Positions 16,468-25,465 of a DNA stretch of 64,000 bases are shown in pieces. Numbering within the stretch: the stretch's first letter is position 1; the number at the start of each line of letters is the position of its first letter. The notes under the pieces were generated by a model that did not search any database, was not told the origin of the DNA, and worked only from the letters and a program-made list of their open reading frames with translations. A program made the translations under genes and the position numbers. This DNA comes from Blattabacterium cuenoti (GTDB lineage: Bacteria > Bacteroidota > Bacteroidia > Flavobacteriales > Blattabacteriaceae), in NCBI RefSeq assembly GCF_014251575.1, contig NZ_CP059191.1, positions 372,001 to 436,000 on the forward strand, read 5' to 3'.

Positions 16468-17739
16468 TTATTGAATCATACAAGCAGCCACTGTAGAATA
16501 ACTTGTTTCATCTATTAAAATGCAAGATCCATTTTCTTTTATTTTTTTATAAGGATCATGTGGAACTGGTACAGATGTTTTTACTTTCACTTTAACTAAA
16601 TCATTCAACACAGCATGATCAGGTGTATTTTCTTTTTTTAGAGTATTCACATCTATACGATAAAAAATATTTTTAATCCGAACTGTAACTTGAAAACAGT
16701 GAATTTGAAATAAATACTGATTTCCCATTTTTAATGGTTTATTTGACATCCAGAAAATAATCATCTCAAATTCTTGAGAAAAAATAGGAAGATCATCATC
16801 TTTTTTCACTATAAGATTTCCACGAGAAACGTCTATTTCATCTTCTAAATACATAACTATACTCTGTGGATAAAATCCTTCCTCTACTCTTAATCCACAT
16901 TTTTCTATTTTTTTTATAAATGTATGATTTTCATATGGATAAATGATAATTTCATCTCCAACTTTATATATTCCACTAATAATTTTTCCAGCATATCCAC
17001 GAGATGTATCATACTTATTACTGGAACGAATGACATATTGAACTGTATATATAGAAGCTTCTAAATAAGTTTTTCTTTGAATCACAACATTTTCCAATAA
17101 AGAAAAAAGACTCGGTCCAGTATACCATTTCATATGATATGATTTATCTACTACATTATCTCCATTTTTTGCACTAATTGGAATCATGTCTACGTCATTT
17201 AAACCTACTGGATGATATTTAATCAAATGATATTTTGAATCCCATTCCAAATCATTCAATTTTTTTCTTTCTACAGAATGTTCTGCACGCAATCCAGTGA
17301 CCCATACAAAATTTCCTTGTAAAGCTCTTTTTAGGGGTTCTACTTTGCGTAAAAAACAACATTTTATTCTATTTTTTACATTATCATAAAATGAATTTGG
17401 TCCATTTTTTGACAAAAAATCCTCTAATTTATCTTGATTAGGATAATAAGCAGAAATAGAATATTCATAAAATTTATTTGTATCTTTCCAAACTTTATAA
17501 GTTTCTTCAAACAACCTTCCTGTATCTAAAGTGAATATTTTTATGGAAATTTCATTTGATAAAATAAAATGAGAAATTAATTGATCCTCAATATTCAAGA
17601 TTGTAGAAAAAACGATTTTTCCTGTAAAAAAATTTGAAAGAGCTCTTAATTTATCCTCTACAGAAAAAGAGGACTTGATTTCTTTTGAAAGATCAGATAA
17701 ACATTCTTGTGATGAAATTTTCCATTTCATATTTTTCAT
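16468..17739 (-). pseudogene. In-frame deletion chimera: CysH N-terminal region fused to CysN C-terminal region
   Basis: The open 423-codon frame is two unrelated halves. Residues 1 to ~177 match PAPS/APS reductase (IVFSTILNIEDQLI, FTLDTGRLFEET, NRIKCCFLRKVEPLKRAL, WVTGLRAEHSVERKKLN, LIKYHP). From ~178 the protein matches sulfate adenylyltransferase subunit 1 from its G5 motif onward (DMIPISAKNGDNVV, MKWYTGPSL, VQYVIRSS, RGYAGKIISG, DEIDVSRGNLIV). Missing are the CysH C-terminus with its catalytic Cys region, all of cysD, and the CysN P-loop, switch and NKxD motifs. The deletion junction is near 17195-17210. Neither activity should survive. The frame is open by chance or recency. Confidence 0.9.
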
Positions 17740-17743
17740 TCAT

Positions 17744-17799
17744 TACCATAAAAACAAAAAACCCTTCGAATCATTCAAAGGGATGGTAAATAGATACCA
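17744..17799 (-). promoter_or_regulatory. Attenuator-like leader structure upstream of the sulfur operon
   Basis: On the minus strand, just before the first operon gene, a 9-bp stem with one mismatch (17762-17782, arms CCCTT...AAGGG) is followed by T6-G-T5, the form of a Rho-independent terminator. Segment 17783-17788 (ATGGTA on the plus strand) can pair either with 17795-17799 upstream or with 17744-17749 downstream, which encloses the terminator-like hairpin. Such mutually exclusive pairing is the hallmark of attenuation. The ligand or signal is unknown, and no SAM riboswitch consensus was recognised. Confidence 0.4.
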
Positions 17800-17816
17800 A
17801 ATACATTCTTGTTACA

Positions 17817-17824
17817 CAAATATA
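17817..17824 (-). promoter_or_regulatory. Candidate -7 box for the sulfur operon (TATATTTG)
   Basis: The minus strand reads TATATTTG, an exact TAnnTTTG match, 77 nt before the chimera's ATG and just upstream of the folded leader. A TTTG lies at 17854-17857, but its 29-nt spacing is too long for a good -33 element. Confidence 0.4.
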
Positions 17825-17898
17825 AGAATTTCTTTTATTATTAAATATTTTGCCAAAAATATGTAATATTATTTTGTTTAAAAAAATTTTGCAAATTC

Positions 17899-19128
17899 AT
17901 GAAAAAAATTAAAGTAAATAATCCTATAGTAGAAATAGATGGAGATGAAATGGCTAGAATTATATGGAAATATATTAAAAAATATTTTATTTTTCCTTAC
18001 TTAGATATAGATATCATTTATTTCGATCTAGGAATCGAAAATAGAAATCTTACCAATGATCAAATTACCATAAAGGCTGCTTATGCCATAAAAAAATATA
18101 ATGTTGGAATTAAATGTGCGACAATAACACCGGATGAAGACAGAATGAAAGAATTTCATTTAAAAAAAATGTGGAAATCTCCAAATGGAACTATACGGAA
18201 CATTATTAATGGAACCGTTTTCAGAGAACCTATCATAGTTAATAACATTCCTCGTTTAATCCAAAATTGGAAAAAGCCTATATGTATCGCCCGGCATGCT
18301 TATGCAGACCAATATAAAGCAACAGATTTTATAATTGAGGAAAAAGGAAAATTGTATATTTATTTTCTTCCAGATAACAATAAAAATAAATTAAAAAAAT
18401 TTGAAATCCATCATTTCATGGGACCTGGAATTGCTATGGGAATGTACAACACTGATCAATCCATATGTGGATTTGCTCGTTCTTGTTTTAATTATTCCAT
18501 ACATAAAAAATTGCCTCTTTTTCTTTCTACCAAAAACACCATTCTGAAATCATATGATGGAAAATATAAAAAAATTTTTAAAGACTTATATGAAAATGAA
18601 TTTCAATCAAAATTTGAAGAACTAAAAATCAGTTATGAACATCGTTTAATAGATGATATGATAGCAAAAGCTATCAAATCGAATGGAGGATTTATATGGG
18701 CTTGTAAAAATTATGATGGAGATGTACAATCTGATTGTATTGCTCAAGGATTTGGTTCATTAGGAATGATGACTTCAGTTCTACTTACTCCAGATGGAAA
18801 AACTTTAGAATCTGAAGCAGCTCATGGAACTATAACTAGACATTATAGATTATATCAGAAAGGACAAAAAACTTCCACAAATCCTATTGCTTCTATTTTT
18901 TCTTGGACTAGAGGTCTTAAACATCGTGCTTTTTTAGATAAAAATGTGGATTTAAAATATTTTTCTGAAAAAATGGAAGAAGCATGTATAGATTTTATAG
19001 AATCCGGAAAAATGACCAAAGATTTGTTTAAATTAGCTTATGGAAGTGAATATAACAATGAAAAAAATTATTTAGATACCAAAACCTTTCTAAAAGAATT
19101 AAAAATTTTTTTCGATAAAAGAATATAA
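17899..19128 (+). CDS. icd: Isocitrate dehydrogenase [NADP], eukaryotic-like homodimeric type
   Basis: The 409-residue protein begins with [18 protein letters not shown], typical of the IDH type shared by mitochondria and many Bacteroidetes. It keeps [36 protein letters not shown] (substrate-binding Ser/Asn/Arg), [28 protein letters not shown] (metal-binding aspartates) and [12 protein letters not shown] with [13 protein letters not shown]. It oxidises isocitrate to 2-oxoglutarate, supplying glutamate carbon and NADPH. It is divergent from the decayed sulfur operon and convergent with menE. Confidence 0.96.
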   Translation: MKKIKVNNPIVEIDGDEMARIIWKYIKKYFIFPYLDIDIIYFDLGIENRNLTNDQITIKAAYAIKKYNVGIKCATITPDEDRMKEFHLKKMWKSPNGTIRNIINGTVFREPIIVNNIPRLIQNWKKPICIARHAYADQYKATDFIIEEKGKLYIYFLPDNNKNKLKKFEIHHFMGPGIAMGMYNTDQSICGFARSCFNYSIHKKLPLFLSTKNTILKSYDGKYKKIFKDLYENEFQSKFEELKISYEHRLIDDMIAKAIKSNGGFIWACKNYDGDVQSDCIAQGFGSLGMMTSVLLTPDGKTLESEAAHGTITRHYRLYQKGQKTSTNPIASIFSWTRGLKHRAFLDKNVDLKYFSEKMEEACIDFIESGKMTKDLFKLAYGSEYNNEKNYLDTKTFLKELKIFFDKRI

Positions 19129-19137
19129 TACAAATTT

Positions 19138-20205
19138 TCATGTTTTTATTTTTTGAATTAATTTTTTCATAATCTCTTTTCTTCTCACTTTCCCAAGTGA
19201 ATTTTCTATAAAATGAGGAAAAAAGAAAATATTTTTTGGTTTGTAAAATTTATTTTTTCCATTAAAAATAACTTCTGGAAGTTTGAATGGAAAAGGATCT
19301 CCCTCAATAATTAATACTATTTTTTCCCCAAAAATTTTATCTGGAATTGAAGATATGAAAAATCTTTTATGAAAAGGGATAAAAGAACTTATATTTTTTT
19401 CTATTAATTCAGGAATAATTTTTATTCCTCCACTATTGATTACATTATCATATCTTCCTATCCAGTAAAATGTATCACTAGATATCATATGAACTATATC
19501 ATTTGTTTGTATAAAAGAATCCATAGAATAAATTTTTAAACAATTTCTTTCATCTACACTCAAATGTATATCTTGAAATGATTTATAAAAAGTAAGTTTA
19601 TTTGAACCATTAATTTTTCTTAGAGCTATATGACCTAATGTTTCTGTCATTCCATAAGTTTCATAACAAATAGTTGAAATATTTTGCAATTTTTTTTCTA
19701 AAAAATTGGAAATGGAACATCCTCCTATTAAAATAATCTTAATATATTCTAAATATTTTAAGCTAAAAAAAACTTGCATGGGGACCATTGATATAATATC
19801 GAAACATTCTTTGATATTTATCAAAGGATTAGATGATGGAGGAACACAATAGATTTTCCACTTAAAAATAATAGCACGAACTAAAAACATTTTAGCTGCT
19901 ATAAAGTCTGGAGATAAACATAATAATCCTCTGATTCCTCTTTTTTCTAGTTTTAAAAATTCTACAGTTTTTATAGCTCTTTCAAACATATGCTTTTTTT
20001 TCAAAAATATTATTTTTGGAGAACCTGTTGTTCCAGAAGTTGAAACAGATAATACAGATTCATTATCATACCACTTTTTTAAAAATGAAAAAATAGCGTT
20101 TCTCCAATGAAAATCTTTTTTGCAAGAATTATAATAAGAATCAGTCAATGTTTTTTTAGAAGAAAAATCTATCCACATATTTTCATTTATTAAAATATTT
20201 TCCAT
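19138..20205 (-). CDS. menE: o-Succinylbenzoate--CoA ligase
   Basis: The 355-residue ANL-superfamily adenylating enzyme has the P-loop STSGTTGSPKIIFLKK near 54-70, ETYGMTETLGH near 188, DTFYWIGRYDNVINSGG as the adenylate/hinge motif near 243-260, and a C-terminal SLGKVRRKEIMK lysine motif. It is short compared with E. coli MenE, which is usual for the Bacteroidetes form. It activates OSB for cyclisation by MenB. Its start overlaps the menC 3' end by 16 nt, and it is the last gene of the menaquinone unit. Confidence 0.9.
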   Translation of the reverse strand: MENILINENMWIDFSSKKTLTDSYYNSCKKDFHWRNAIFSFLKKWYDNESVLSVSTSGTTGSPKIIFLKKKHMFERAIKTVEFLKLEKRGIRGLLCLSPDFIAAKMFLVRAIIFKWKIYCVPPSSNPLINIKECFDIISMVPMQVFFSLKYLEYIKIILIGGCSISNFLEKKLQNISTICYETYGMTETLGHIALRKINGSNKLTFYKSFQDIHLSVDERNCLKIYSMDSFIQTNDIVHMISSDTFYWIGRYDNVINSGGIKIIPELIEKNISSFIPFHKRFFISSIPDKIFGEKIVLIIEGDPFPFKLPEVIFNGKNKFYKPKNIFFFPHFIENSLGKVRRKEIMKKLIQKIKT

Positions 20206-21265
20206 TTCATAGATGGATTATACCAAATAGAACCTTTATTAATTTCTAAAGGAGACCTCCAGTTATTCACATATAAAACTCCTGTATTTAATCCATGAAC
20301 ATTAGAGTTTTGATATTTTTTTTTCATCATAAAAGTCCATTGAGCGGCAGCATTAATCCCAATATTACTTTCTAAAGAAGAACTAATCCACCATTTAATT
20401 TTTCTTTTATCAGCTTCTAATATCCATTCTTTAGATCCATAAAAACCTCCATTTATGCTAGGCTTCAATACAACATATTTAGGACAAATAACATCCAATA
20501 ATCTTTTTTTATCTTTCAATTCATGAATTCCTACTAATTCTTCATCTAATGCTATAGGTAATTTTGATTTTTTACAAATTTCTGACATTTTTTTCCAATT
20601 TCCGGATAAAATAGGCTGTTCCATTGAATGAACTATATTTAAATCATAAAGTTTATTTAAACAATACAAAACTTTTTGAAAATTTTCAAAACAACCATTT
20701 GCATCTAAACGTATTTTTATATATGGATATTTTTTTTTAATTTTTTTTAAAATTAAATACTGATCTTCAAAAGAATCCACACTCGTTTTCATTTTTATAA
20801 ATGAAAAACCTTTAATAATTTTTTTTTCTATTTCTTTTATTATATCGTTTTTTACACCCTTCTTTTTTTTAAAAGAATTAAGCCATATCAAAGCATTTAT
20901 AGATATACCTTTTTCTCCATGAGTAAATTCAGAATCATATAATATAGGGAATTTGTTTTTTAAACTTAAAAAAGCTTGTTCTAATCCAAAAAAAATGGAT
21001 GAATATGAAATATATTTACGATAATAATGTATTTCTGTTTTTTTTAAATAAATCACCTTTTTGGAAAGACTCTCTAATTCATTTTTAAAGTGATTTAAAT
21101 TTTTTGAAACTTCCAATATTGGATTACATTCTCCTATCCCTATTCTATTATTTTGTTTCAATATAATAAACCAAATAGTATTATGATTAAATATTCTATT
21201 GGAGTTAAATATTTTTCTTCTGAAAAAGAAAGTTTTTTTTTTAAAAAAAAATTTATTTTATCCAT
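20190..21265 (-). pseudogene. menC: o-Succinylbenzoate synthase, N-terminal frameshift in a T9A10 tract (possibly rescued)
   Basis: The enolase-superfamily barrel is intact: FSFIKMKTSVDSFEDQ with the catalytic Lys pair, IRLDANGCFENFQ, SMEQPIL, ALDEELVG, VLKPSINGG and SSLESNIGINAAAQW. The frame open from TTG 21161 starts inside the domain (KQNNRIGIGECNP). Homology continues upstream in that frame (KIFNSNRIF, IWFIIL, matching the TSRGxL...WFI region of MenC) but reaches no ATG. The natural ATG at 21265, 3 nt after the upstream gene's stop, is in another frame. One extra base in the T9A10 run (21233-21251) joins them. The rest of the pathway looks intact, so functional rescue is plausible. Confidence 0.8.
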
Positions 21266-21268
21266 TAT

Positions 21269-21964
21269 TTAAAGAAATATAGTTTCTCCCATTTCTAACA
21301 GAATTAGTTCTTTTCCTTTTTTAGAAAATCTTTTTTTAGCTTCATTTTTATTAATTTGAATTTCTTCAAAAGTATCATAATGAACTCCTAATATTTTTTT
21401 GCATTTCAGAAAATCTGAAGCAATAATTGCTTCTTCTATATCCATTGTATATCTACCTCCTATCGGTAAAATAGAAAGTTTTAGTTTTCCAAAATTAGGA
21501 ATAATATGCATTTCACTCGTCAAAGAAGTATCTCCCGATATATATAAATTACCCTCATCTGTATGTAACAAAAAACCGCCAGCATTTCCACCATAAGTTC
21601 CATCATTAAAAACACTAGAATGAGATGCCCAAACATATTTTAATTTACCAAAAGAAAAAGAAATAAAAGATCCATAATTCATACCATATGTTTTGATTCC
21701 TTTTTTTTCAAAATAATTAGAAATTTCATAATTAGAAATAACTAAAACATTATTGAATTTTTGTGAAAAAAATTCTACATCACATACGTGGTCATAATGT
21801 GCATGAGTTAATAATATATAATCTACTTTTTTTAAATGATCAAAATATTTCAAAAAATTTTTATTTTGAAAAACAGGATTACCAGAAAAAAAAGGATCTA
21901 TTAATAAATATTTATCATGTATTTCTAATGAAAATGTGCTATGAGAAAAAAAAGTTATTTTCAT
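21269..21964 (-). CDS. Metal-dependent hydrolase, MBL-fold, UPF0173 family
   Basis: The 231-residue metallo-beta-lactamase-fold protein has the zinc motif LLTHAHYDH near 51-59, an N-terminal ITFFSHSTFSLEI strand, LYISGDTSL with a metal aspartate near 145, and GVHYDTFEEI near 195. This UPF0173 family has no settled substrate. Its place between menA and menC is recurrent in Bacteroidetes and hints at a link with menaquinone synthesis, but that is context only. The spacing to menA is 5 nt. Confidence 0.88.
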   Translation of the reverse strand: MKITFFSHSTFSLEIHDKYLLIDPFFSGNPVFQNKNFLKYFDHLKKVDYILLTHAHYDHVCDVEFFSQKFNNVLVISNYEISNYFEKKGIKTYGMNYGSFISFSFGKLKYVWASHSSVFNDGTYGGNAGGFLLHTDEGNLYISGDTSLTSEMHIIPNFGKLKLSILPIGGRYTMDIEEAIIASDFLKCKKILGVHYDTFEEIQINKNEAKKRFSKKGKELILLEMGETIFL

Positions 21965-21969
21965 AATAT

Positions 21970-22875
21970 TTATAAAAAATTGCTGATACCTATACTTAAT
22001 CCATACAAAAAAACAATTAAAATTAATCTTTTTAGTTCTAAATTGAATAAATTATTCTTCTTTAAAAAAAGGATTCTTTTAACATGAAAAATCAAAAAAA
22101 TAACGACTAGTATAAAAAAAATACACTGAAAAATCGTTTTTTGATTCAAAAGAATAAAAAAAATTCCTAAAAGAACTGAAATAAATAAGGAAATTACATG
22201 ATATAATTTTGCACGTTTTATTCCCAACCATACTGCCATAGTATATTTACCGTTTTCATAATCATTATCTATATCTCTCATATTATTTATATTTAGAACA
22301 GCTACATTTAATAATCCCATAGATGAAGATAATAAAAACATATCCATATGTAAAGCATTTGTATATAAAAAATAACTTCCTTCTACCGAAAAAAGACCAA
22401 AAAAAATGAAAACAAATAAATCTCCCATTCCTACCACGTATCCATAAGGAGAAGATCCAATAGAATATTTTATAGAACCATAAATACAAACAAAAATTCC
22501 TATAAAATAGAATAAAAAAACAAAAATATTTTTATACAAAATACTTTGATAAAGTAATAAAAATCCTGATAAAAAAGATAATACGGAAAATAAATAAATA
22601 GCTTTCTTCATATCTAATAAGGAAAGAAACCCACATTGAATTGTTCTTTTAGGACCTATACGTTTAAAATTATCAACTCCTGTTATACTATCTCCATAAT
22701 CATTTGAAAAATTAGCCAGTATTTGCAATAATAAAGCTGTAATAACACATAAAATGTATGTGTGTAAATTTACAGAAACTCTAGACTTAGATATAAGATA
22801 ACTTAAAGTTATTCCAGAAAAGGATAAAGGTAAAGTATGTAAACGAGCTGCATGGATCCAATATTTTAATTTCAT
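21970..22875 (-). CDS. menA: 1,4-Dihydroxy-2-naphthoate polyprenyltransferase
   Basis: The 301-residue UbiA-family membrane protein has about eight hydrophobic helices. The first Asp-rich motif lies in [16 protein letters not shown] near 55-70 and the second in [15 protein letters not shown] near 200; together they bind Mg-polyprenyl diphosphate. It prenylates and decarboxylates DHNA to demethylmenaquinone. The start overlaps the menB stop by 4 nt (22872-22875), so translation is probably coupled. Confidence 0.93.
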   Translation of the reverse strand: MKLKYWIHAARLHTLPLSFSGITLSYLISKSRVSVNLHTYILCVITALLLQILANFSNDYGDSITGVDNFKRIGPKRTIQCGFLSLLDMKKAIYLFSVLSFLSGFLLLYQSILYKNIFVFLFYFIGIFVCIYGSIKYSIGSSPYGYVVGMGDLFVFIFFGLFSVEGSYFLYTNALHMDMFLLSSSMGLLNVAVLNINNMRDIDNDYENGKYTMAVWLGIKRAKLYHVISLFISVLLGIFFILLNQKTIFQCIFFILVVIFLIFHVKRILFLKKNNLFNLELKRLILIVFLYGLSIGISNFL

Positions 22876-23702
22876 AAAAATCTTGTAAATTTTTTAAAAT
22901 TAGGATCTCTTTTTTCTAAAAAAGCTTTTTTTCCTTCCTGAGACTCTTCCATCAAATAAAACATTAAAGTGGCATCTCCTGCCAACTGCATTAATCCATG
23001 TTGTCCATCTAATTCCGCATTTAAACAACGCTTGATCATCCTTAAAGACATAGGGCTTTTTTTCTGTATTGTTTTACACCATTTTATAGTTTCTTCCTCT
23101 AATTTTTCTTGACTTACAACTTTATTGATCAATCCCATTTTCAATGCTTCTTTAGCCGTGTATTTTTTACACAAAAACCACATTTCTCGTGTCTTTTTTT
23201 GACCAATATGACGAGCTAAATAAGAACATCCAAATCCTCCATCAAAAGAACCTACTTTAGGACCAACTTGACTAAAAATAGCATTATCAGATGCAATAGT
23301 CAGATCGCAAACTACATGTAATACGTGCCCTCCTCCTATAGCATAACCATTTACCATAGCTATAACAGGTTTAGGTATTTCTCTTATTCTCTTATAAAAA
23401 TCTAAAATATTCAATCTTGTGGTTCCATCTTTTCCCAAATAACCACCCAACCCCCTTGTTGTTTGATCCCCTCCAGAACAAAAAGATTTATCTCCAGCCC
23501 CCGTTATAATTAATATATCTATATCAATTCTATTGCTACATATATCCACAGCATCCATCATTTCATTTACTGTTTCTACACGAAATGCATTATGACACCA
23601 TGGTCTGTTTATTTCTATTTTAGAAACTCCTTTCCAAAAAAGAAATAAAATATCTTCATATTTTTTGATTGGGATCCAATCTATCTCCAAGGTAGAATTC
23701 AT
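22872..23702 (-). CDS. menB: 1,4-Dihydroxy-2-naphthoyl-CoA synthase
   Basis: The 276-residue crotonase-fold enzyme keeps [18 protein letters not shown], the oxyanion-hole segment [15 protein letters not shown] near 70-85, [22 protein letters not shown] and VGSFDGGFG, with the MenB-type SGGDQ signature. It cyclises OSB-CoA to DHNA-CoA. It is the first gene of the menB-menA-hydrolase-menC-menE unit and is divergent from the small membrane protein gene. Confidence 0.96.
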   Translation of the reverse strand: MNSTLEIDWIPIKKYEDILFLFWKGVSKIEINRPWCHNAFRVETVNEMMDAVDICSNRIDIDILIITGAGDKSFCSGGDQTTRGLGGYLGKDGTTRLNILDFYKRIREIPKPVIAMVNGYAIGGGHVLHVVCDLTIASDNAIFSQVGPKVGSFDGGFGCSYLARHIGQKKTREMWFLCKKYTAKEALKMGLINKVVSQEKLEEETIKWCKTIQKKSPMSLRMIKRCLNAELDGQHGLMQLAGDATLMFYLMEESQEGKKAFLEKRDPNFKKFTRFL

Positions 23703-23775
23703 AAAAAAATAAATTAAAAATTGATGTTTATTTTTACATTTTTACAAAATAACAAAAAAATACTTCAATTATGCT

Positions 23776-24186
23776 ATGTTTCGTAATATATTATCAGTAT
23801 CTACAGGAGTAATAATAAGCATCATAGAAATACTATTTTCTATCAAATTTATAAAAAAATGGTTTATACAAACACAATCCATCCCGATAAAAAAATTAAA
23901 AAACGTTCTTGTTGAAGCTCCAACTGAATTTTTTTTGGTTATGATTTTTTTCTATGCTTTTAGTGCTTTGTTAGGAGGGACAATAACTGCTTTTTTTGCA
24001 CGAAACGCAAAAAAAGCTTATGCTATGTTGACGGGATTTATTTTATTTTTTATAGCATTATTTCATGGATTTTTCTATCCATTTCCTTTATGGTTTAAAA
24101 TAGTAATACTTCCACTTTTTTTTCCTTTTTCGTATTTAGGAGGAAACTTTATAGAATTCTTACAAAGAAAAAAATGGATAAATTAA
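23776..24186 (+). CDS. Small integral membrane protein, function unknown
   Basis: I do not recognise this 136-residue protein. It shows about four hydrophobic segments: roughly 4-24, 52-76 (with the small-residue stretch SALLGGTITAFFARN), 82-101 and 104-127 (FPFSYLGGNFIEF). It ends with a short basic tail. The ATG at 23776 was chosen because the earlier ATG at 23771 is in another frame. Its last 27 nt overlap the convergent nhaD frame. It lies alone between menB and nhaD, and the overall pattern suggests a small conserved Bacteroidetes membrane protein. Confidence 0.7.
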   Translation: MFRNILSVSTGVIISIIEILFSIKFIKKWFIQTQSIPIKKLKNVLVEAPTEFFLVMIFFYAFSALLGGTITAFFARNAKKAYAMLTGFILFFIALFHGFFYPFPLWFKIVILPLFFPFSYLGGNFIEFLQRKKWIN

Positions 24187-25431
24187 TAAATAAACAAATC
24201 CGGAGATGTATCCAATCAAAGCTATCCAACTAATTTTTTTCAAGTACCAAAAAAAATCTATTTTTTCCATTCCCATAGCAGCTACTCCTGCAGCAGAACC
24301 TATAAGAAAAATGCTTCCTCCTGTTCCAGAAACATAAGCTATAAAATGCCATAAATCATGATCAATTGGATAAGAAGAAAACATGGCTATAGTAGCGGCG
24401 ACCAAAGGGACATTATCTATAATAGAAGAAATCAATCCAAATATAAAAGTTGTAATTTTCCATGTATAAACAGTCTCATTTATCCAATGAGATAAACTAT
24501 ATAATTTTCCCAAGGATTCCAAAGAAGAAACTGAAAGTAAAATACCCAAAAAAAACAAAATACTAGAAAAATCCAATTTTTTAAAAATATCGTCTATAGA
24601 TAAAATAGACTCTGATTTATATTTTTTAACGATACAAAGAATAATTCCAAGAGAAAACATCATACCCATGTATGGAGGAACCCCAGTTATAGTTTTGAAA
24701 ATAGGAACAAGCAACATTAAAAAAAGACCTACTTTCAACATAAAAAAACCTCTATTGAGATTATCTTTTGATAATTTATTTTTTTTAACTTGAAAAGTTC
24801 CATTAAATACAGGCATAAAAGATGCTATCAAAGTGGAAATAAACATGCATAATATAGATGGAACAAGTATCTTTTTAAGAAGATGTATAGTCGTTACTTT
24901 ATTAGAAATCCACAACATTGTTGTAGTTATATCCCCAATTGGGGACCAAACTCCTCCTGCATTAGCAGATATCACAACTGATCCCAAATAATATAAACGT
25001 TCTTTATAATTAGAAACTGTTTTTCTAAGAAGAGAAATTAAAACTATAGTTGCTGTTAGATTATCTATTATTGCAGATAATAAAAAAGAAACTAAACTTA
25101 TTATCCACAAAAATCTACGTTTAGTATTCGTGTAAAATAATTCTCTCAAAGCTTCAAATCCGGAATACTTTTCAATTACAGAAATAATAGACATAGCTCC
25201 AATAAGAAAAAAAACAATTTCAGAAGCTTTACCTAAATGAAGTAATAACAAATATTTGGGATCCTTTTTAATTATTAAATGTTGGTCAAATTCATAAACA
25301 GGAAGATTAAATAACATAATAAATGACCAACAAGTGGTAGCCATCAGAATGGCTGGAATAACTTTATTTAAAGAAAATAAGTTTTCAAGAGTAATAAATA
25401 AATATCCAAGTATAAAAATTAAAATTACCAT
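24160..25431 (-). CDS. nhaD: NhaD-type sodium:proton antiporter
   Basis: The 423-residue protein is very hydrophobic, with about 11-12 membrane helices. It carries ion-transporter (IT) superfamily motifs: SAIIDNLTATIVLISLLRKT near 118-137, ANAGGVWSPIGDITTTMLW near 155, and SSIIDNVPLVAATIAMF near 335, where conserved Asp-Asn pairs sit in membrane segments. A GTGGSIFLIGSAAGVAAMG stretch follows. It would exchange Na+ for H+ across the inner membrane. It is the last gene after eno on the minus strand. Confidence 0.88.
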   Translation of the reverse strand: MVILIFILGYLFITLENLFSLNKVIPAILMATTCWSFIMLFNLPVYEFDQHLIIKKDPKYLLLLHLGKASEIVFFLIGAMSIISVIEKYSGFEALRELFYTNTKRRFLWIISLVSFLLSAIIDNLTATIVLISLLRKTVSNYKERLYYLGSVVISANAGGVWSPIGDITTTMLWISNKVTTIHLLKKILVPSILCMFISTLIASFMPVFNGTFQVKKNKLSKDNLNRGFFMLKVGLFLMLLVPIFKTITGVPPYMGMMFSLGIILCIVKKYKSESILSIDDIFKKLDFSSILFFLGILLSVSSLESLGKLYSLSHWINETVYTWKITTFIFGLISSIIDNVPLVAATIAMFSSYPIDHDLWHFIAYVSGTGGSIFLIGSAAGVAAMGMEKIDFFWYLKKISWIALIGYISGFVYLLIYPFFSL

Positions 25432-25465
25432 TGATTCTTAATTCATCATTGATGGAATATTTTTT

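Noticed and set aside
17762-17782. Hairpin as a terminator of icd
   Set aside because: icd is on the plus strand and starts downstream of it. The T tract follows the hairpin on the minus strand, so it belongs to the sulfur operon leader.
20190-21161. menC starting at TTG 21161
   Set aside because: Conserved MenC sequence continues upstream in the same frame, and the natural ATG is at 21265 in another frame, so the TTG is internal.
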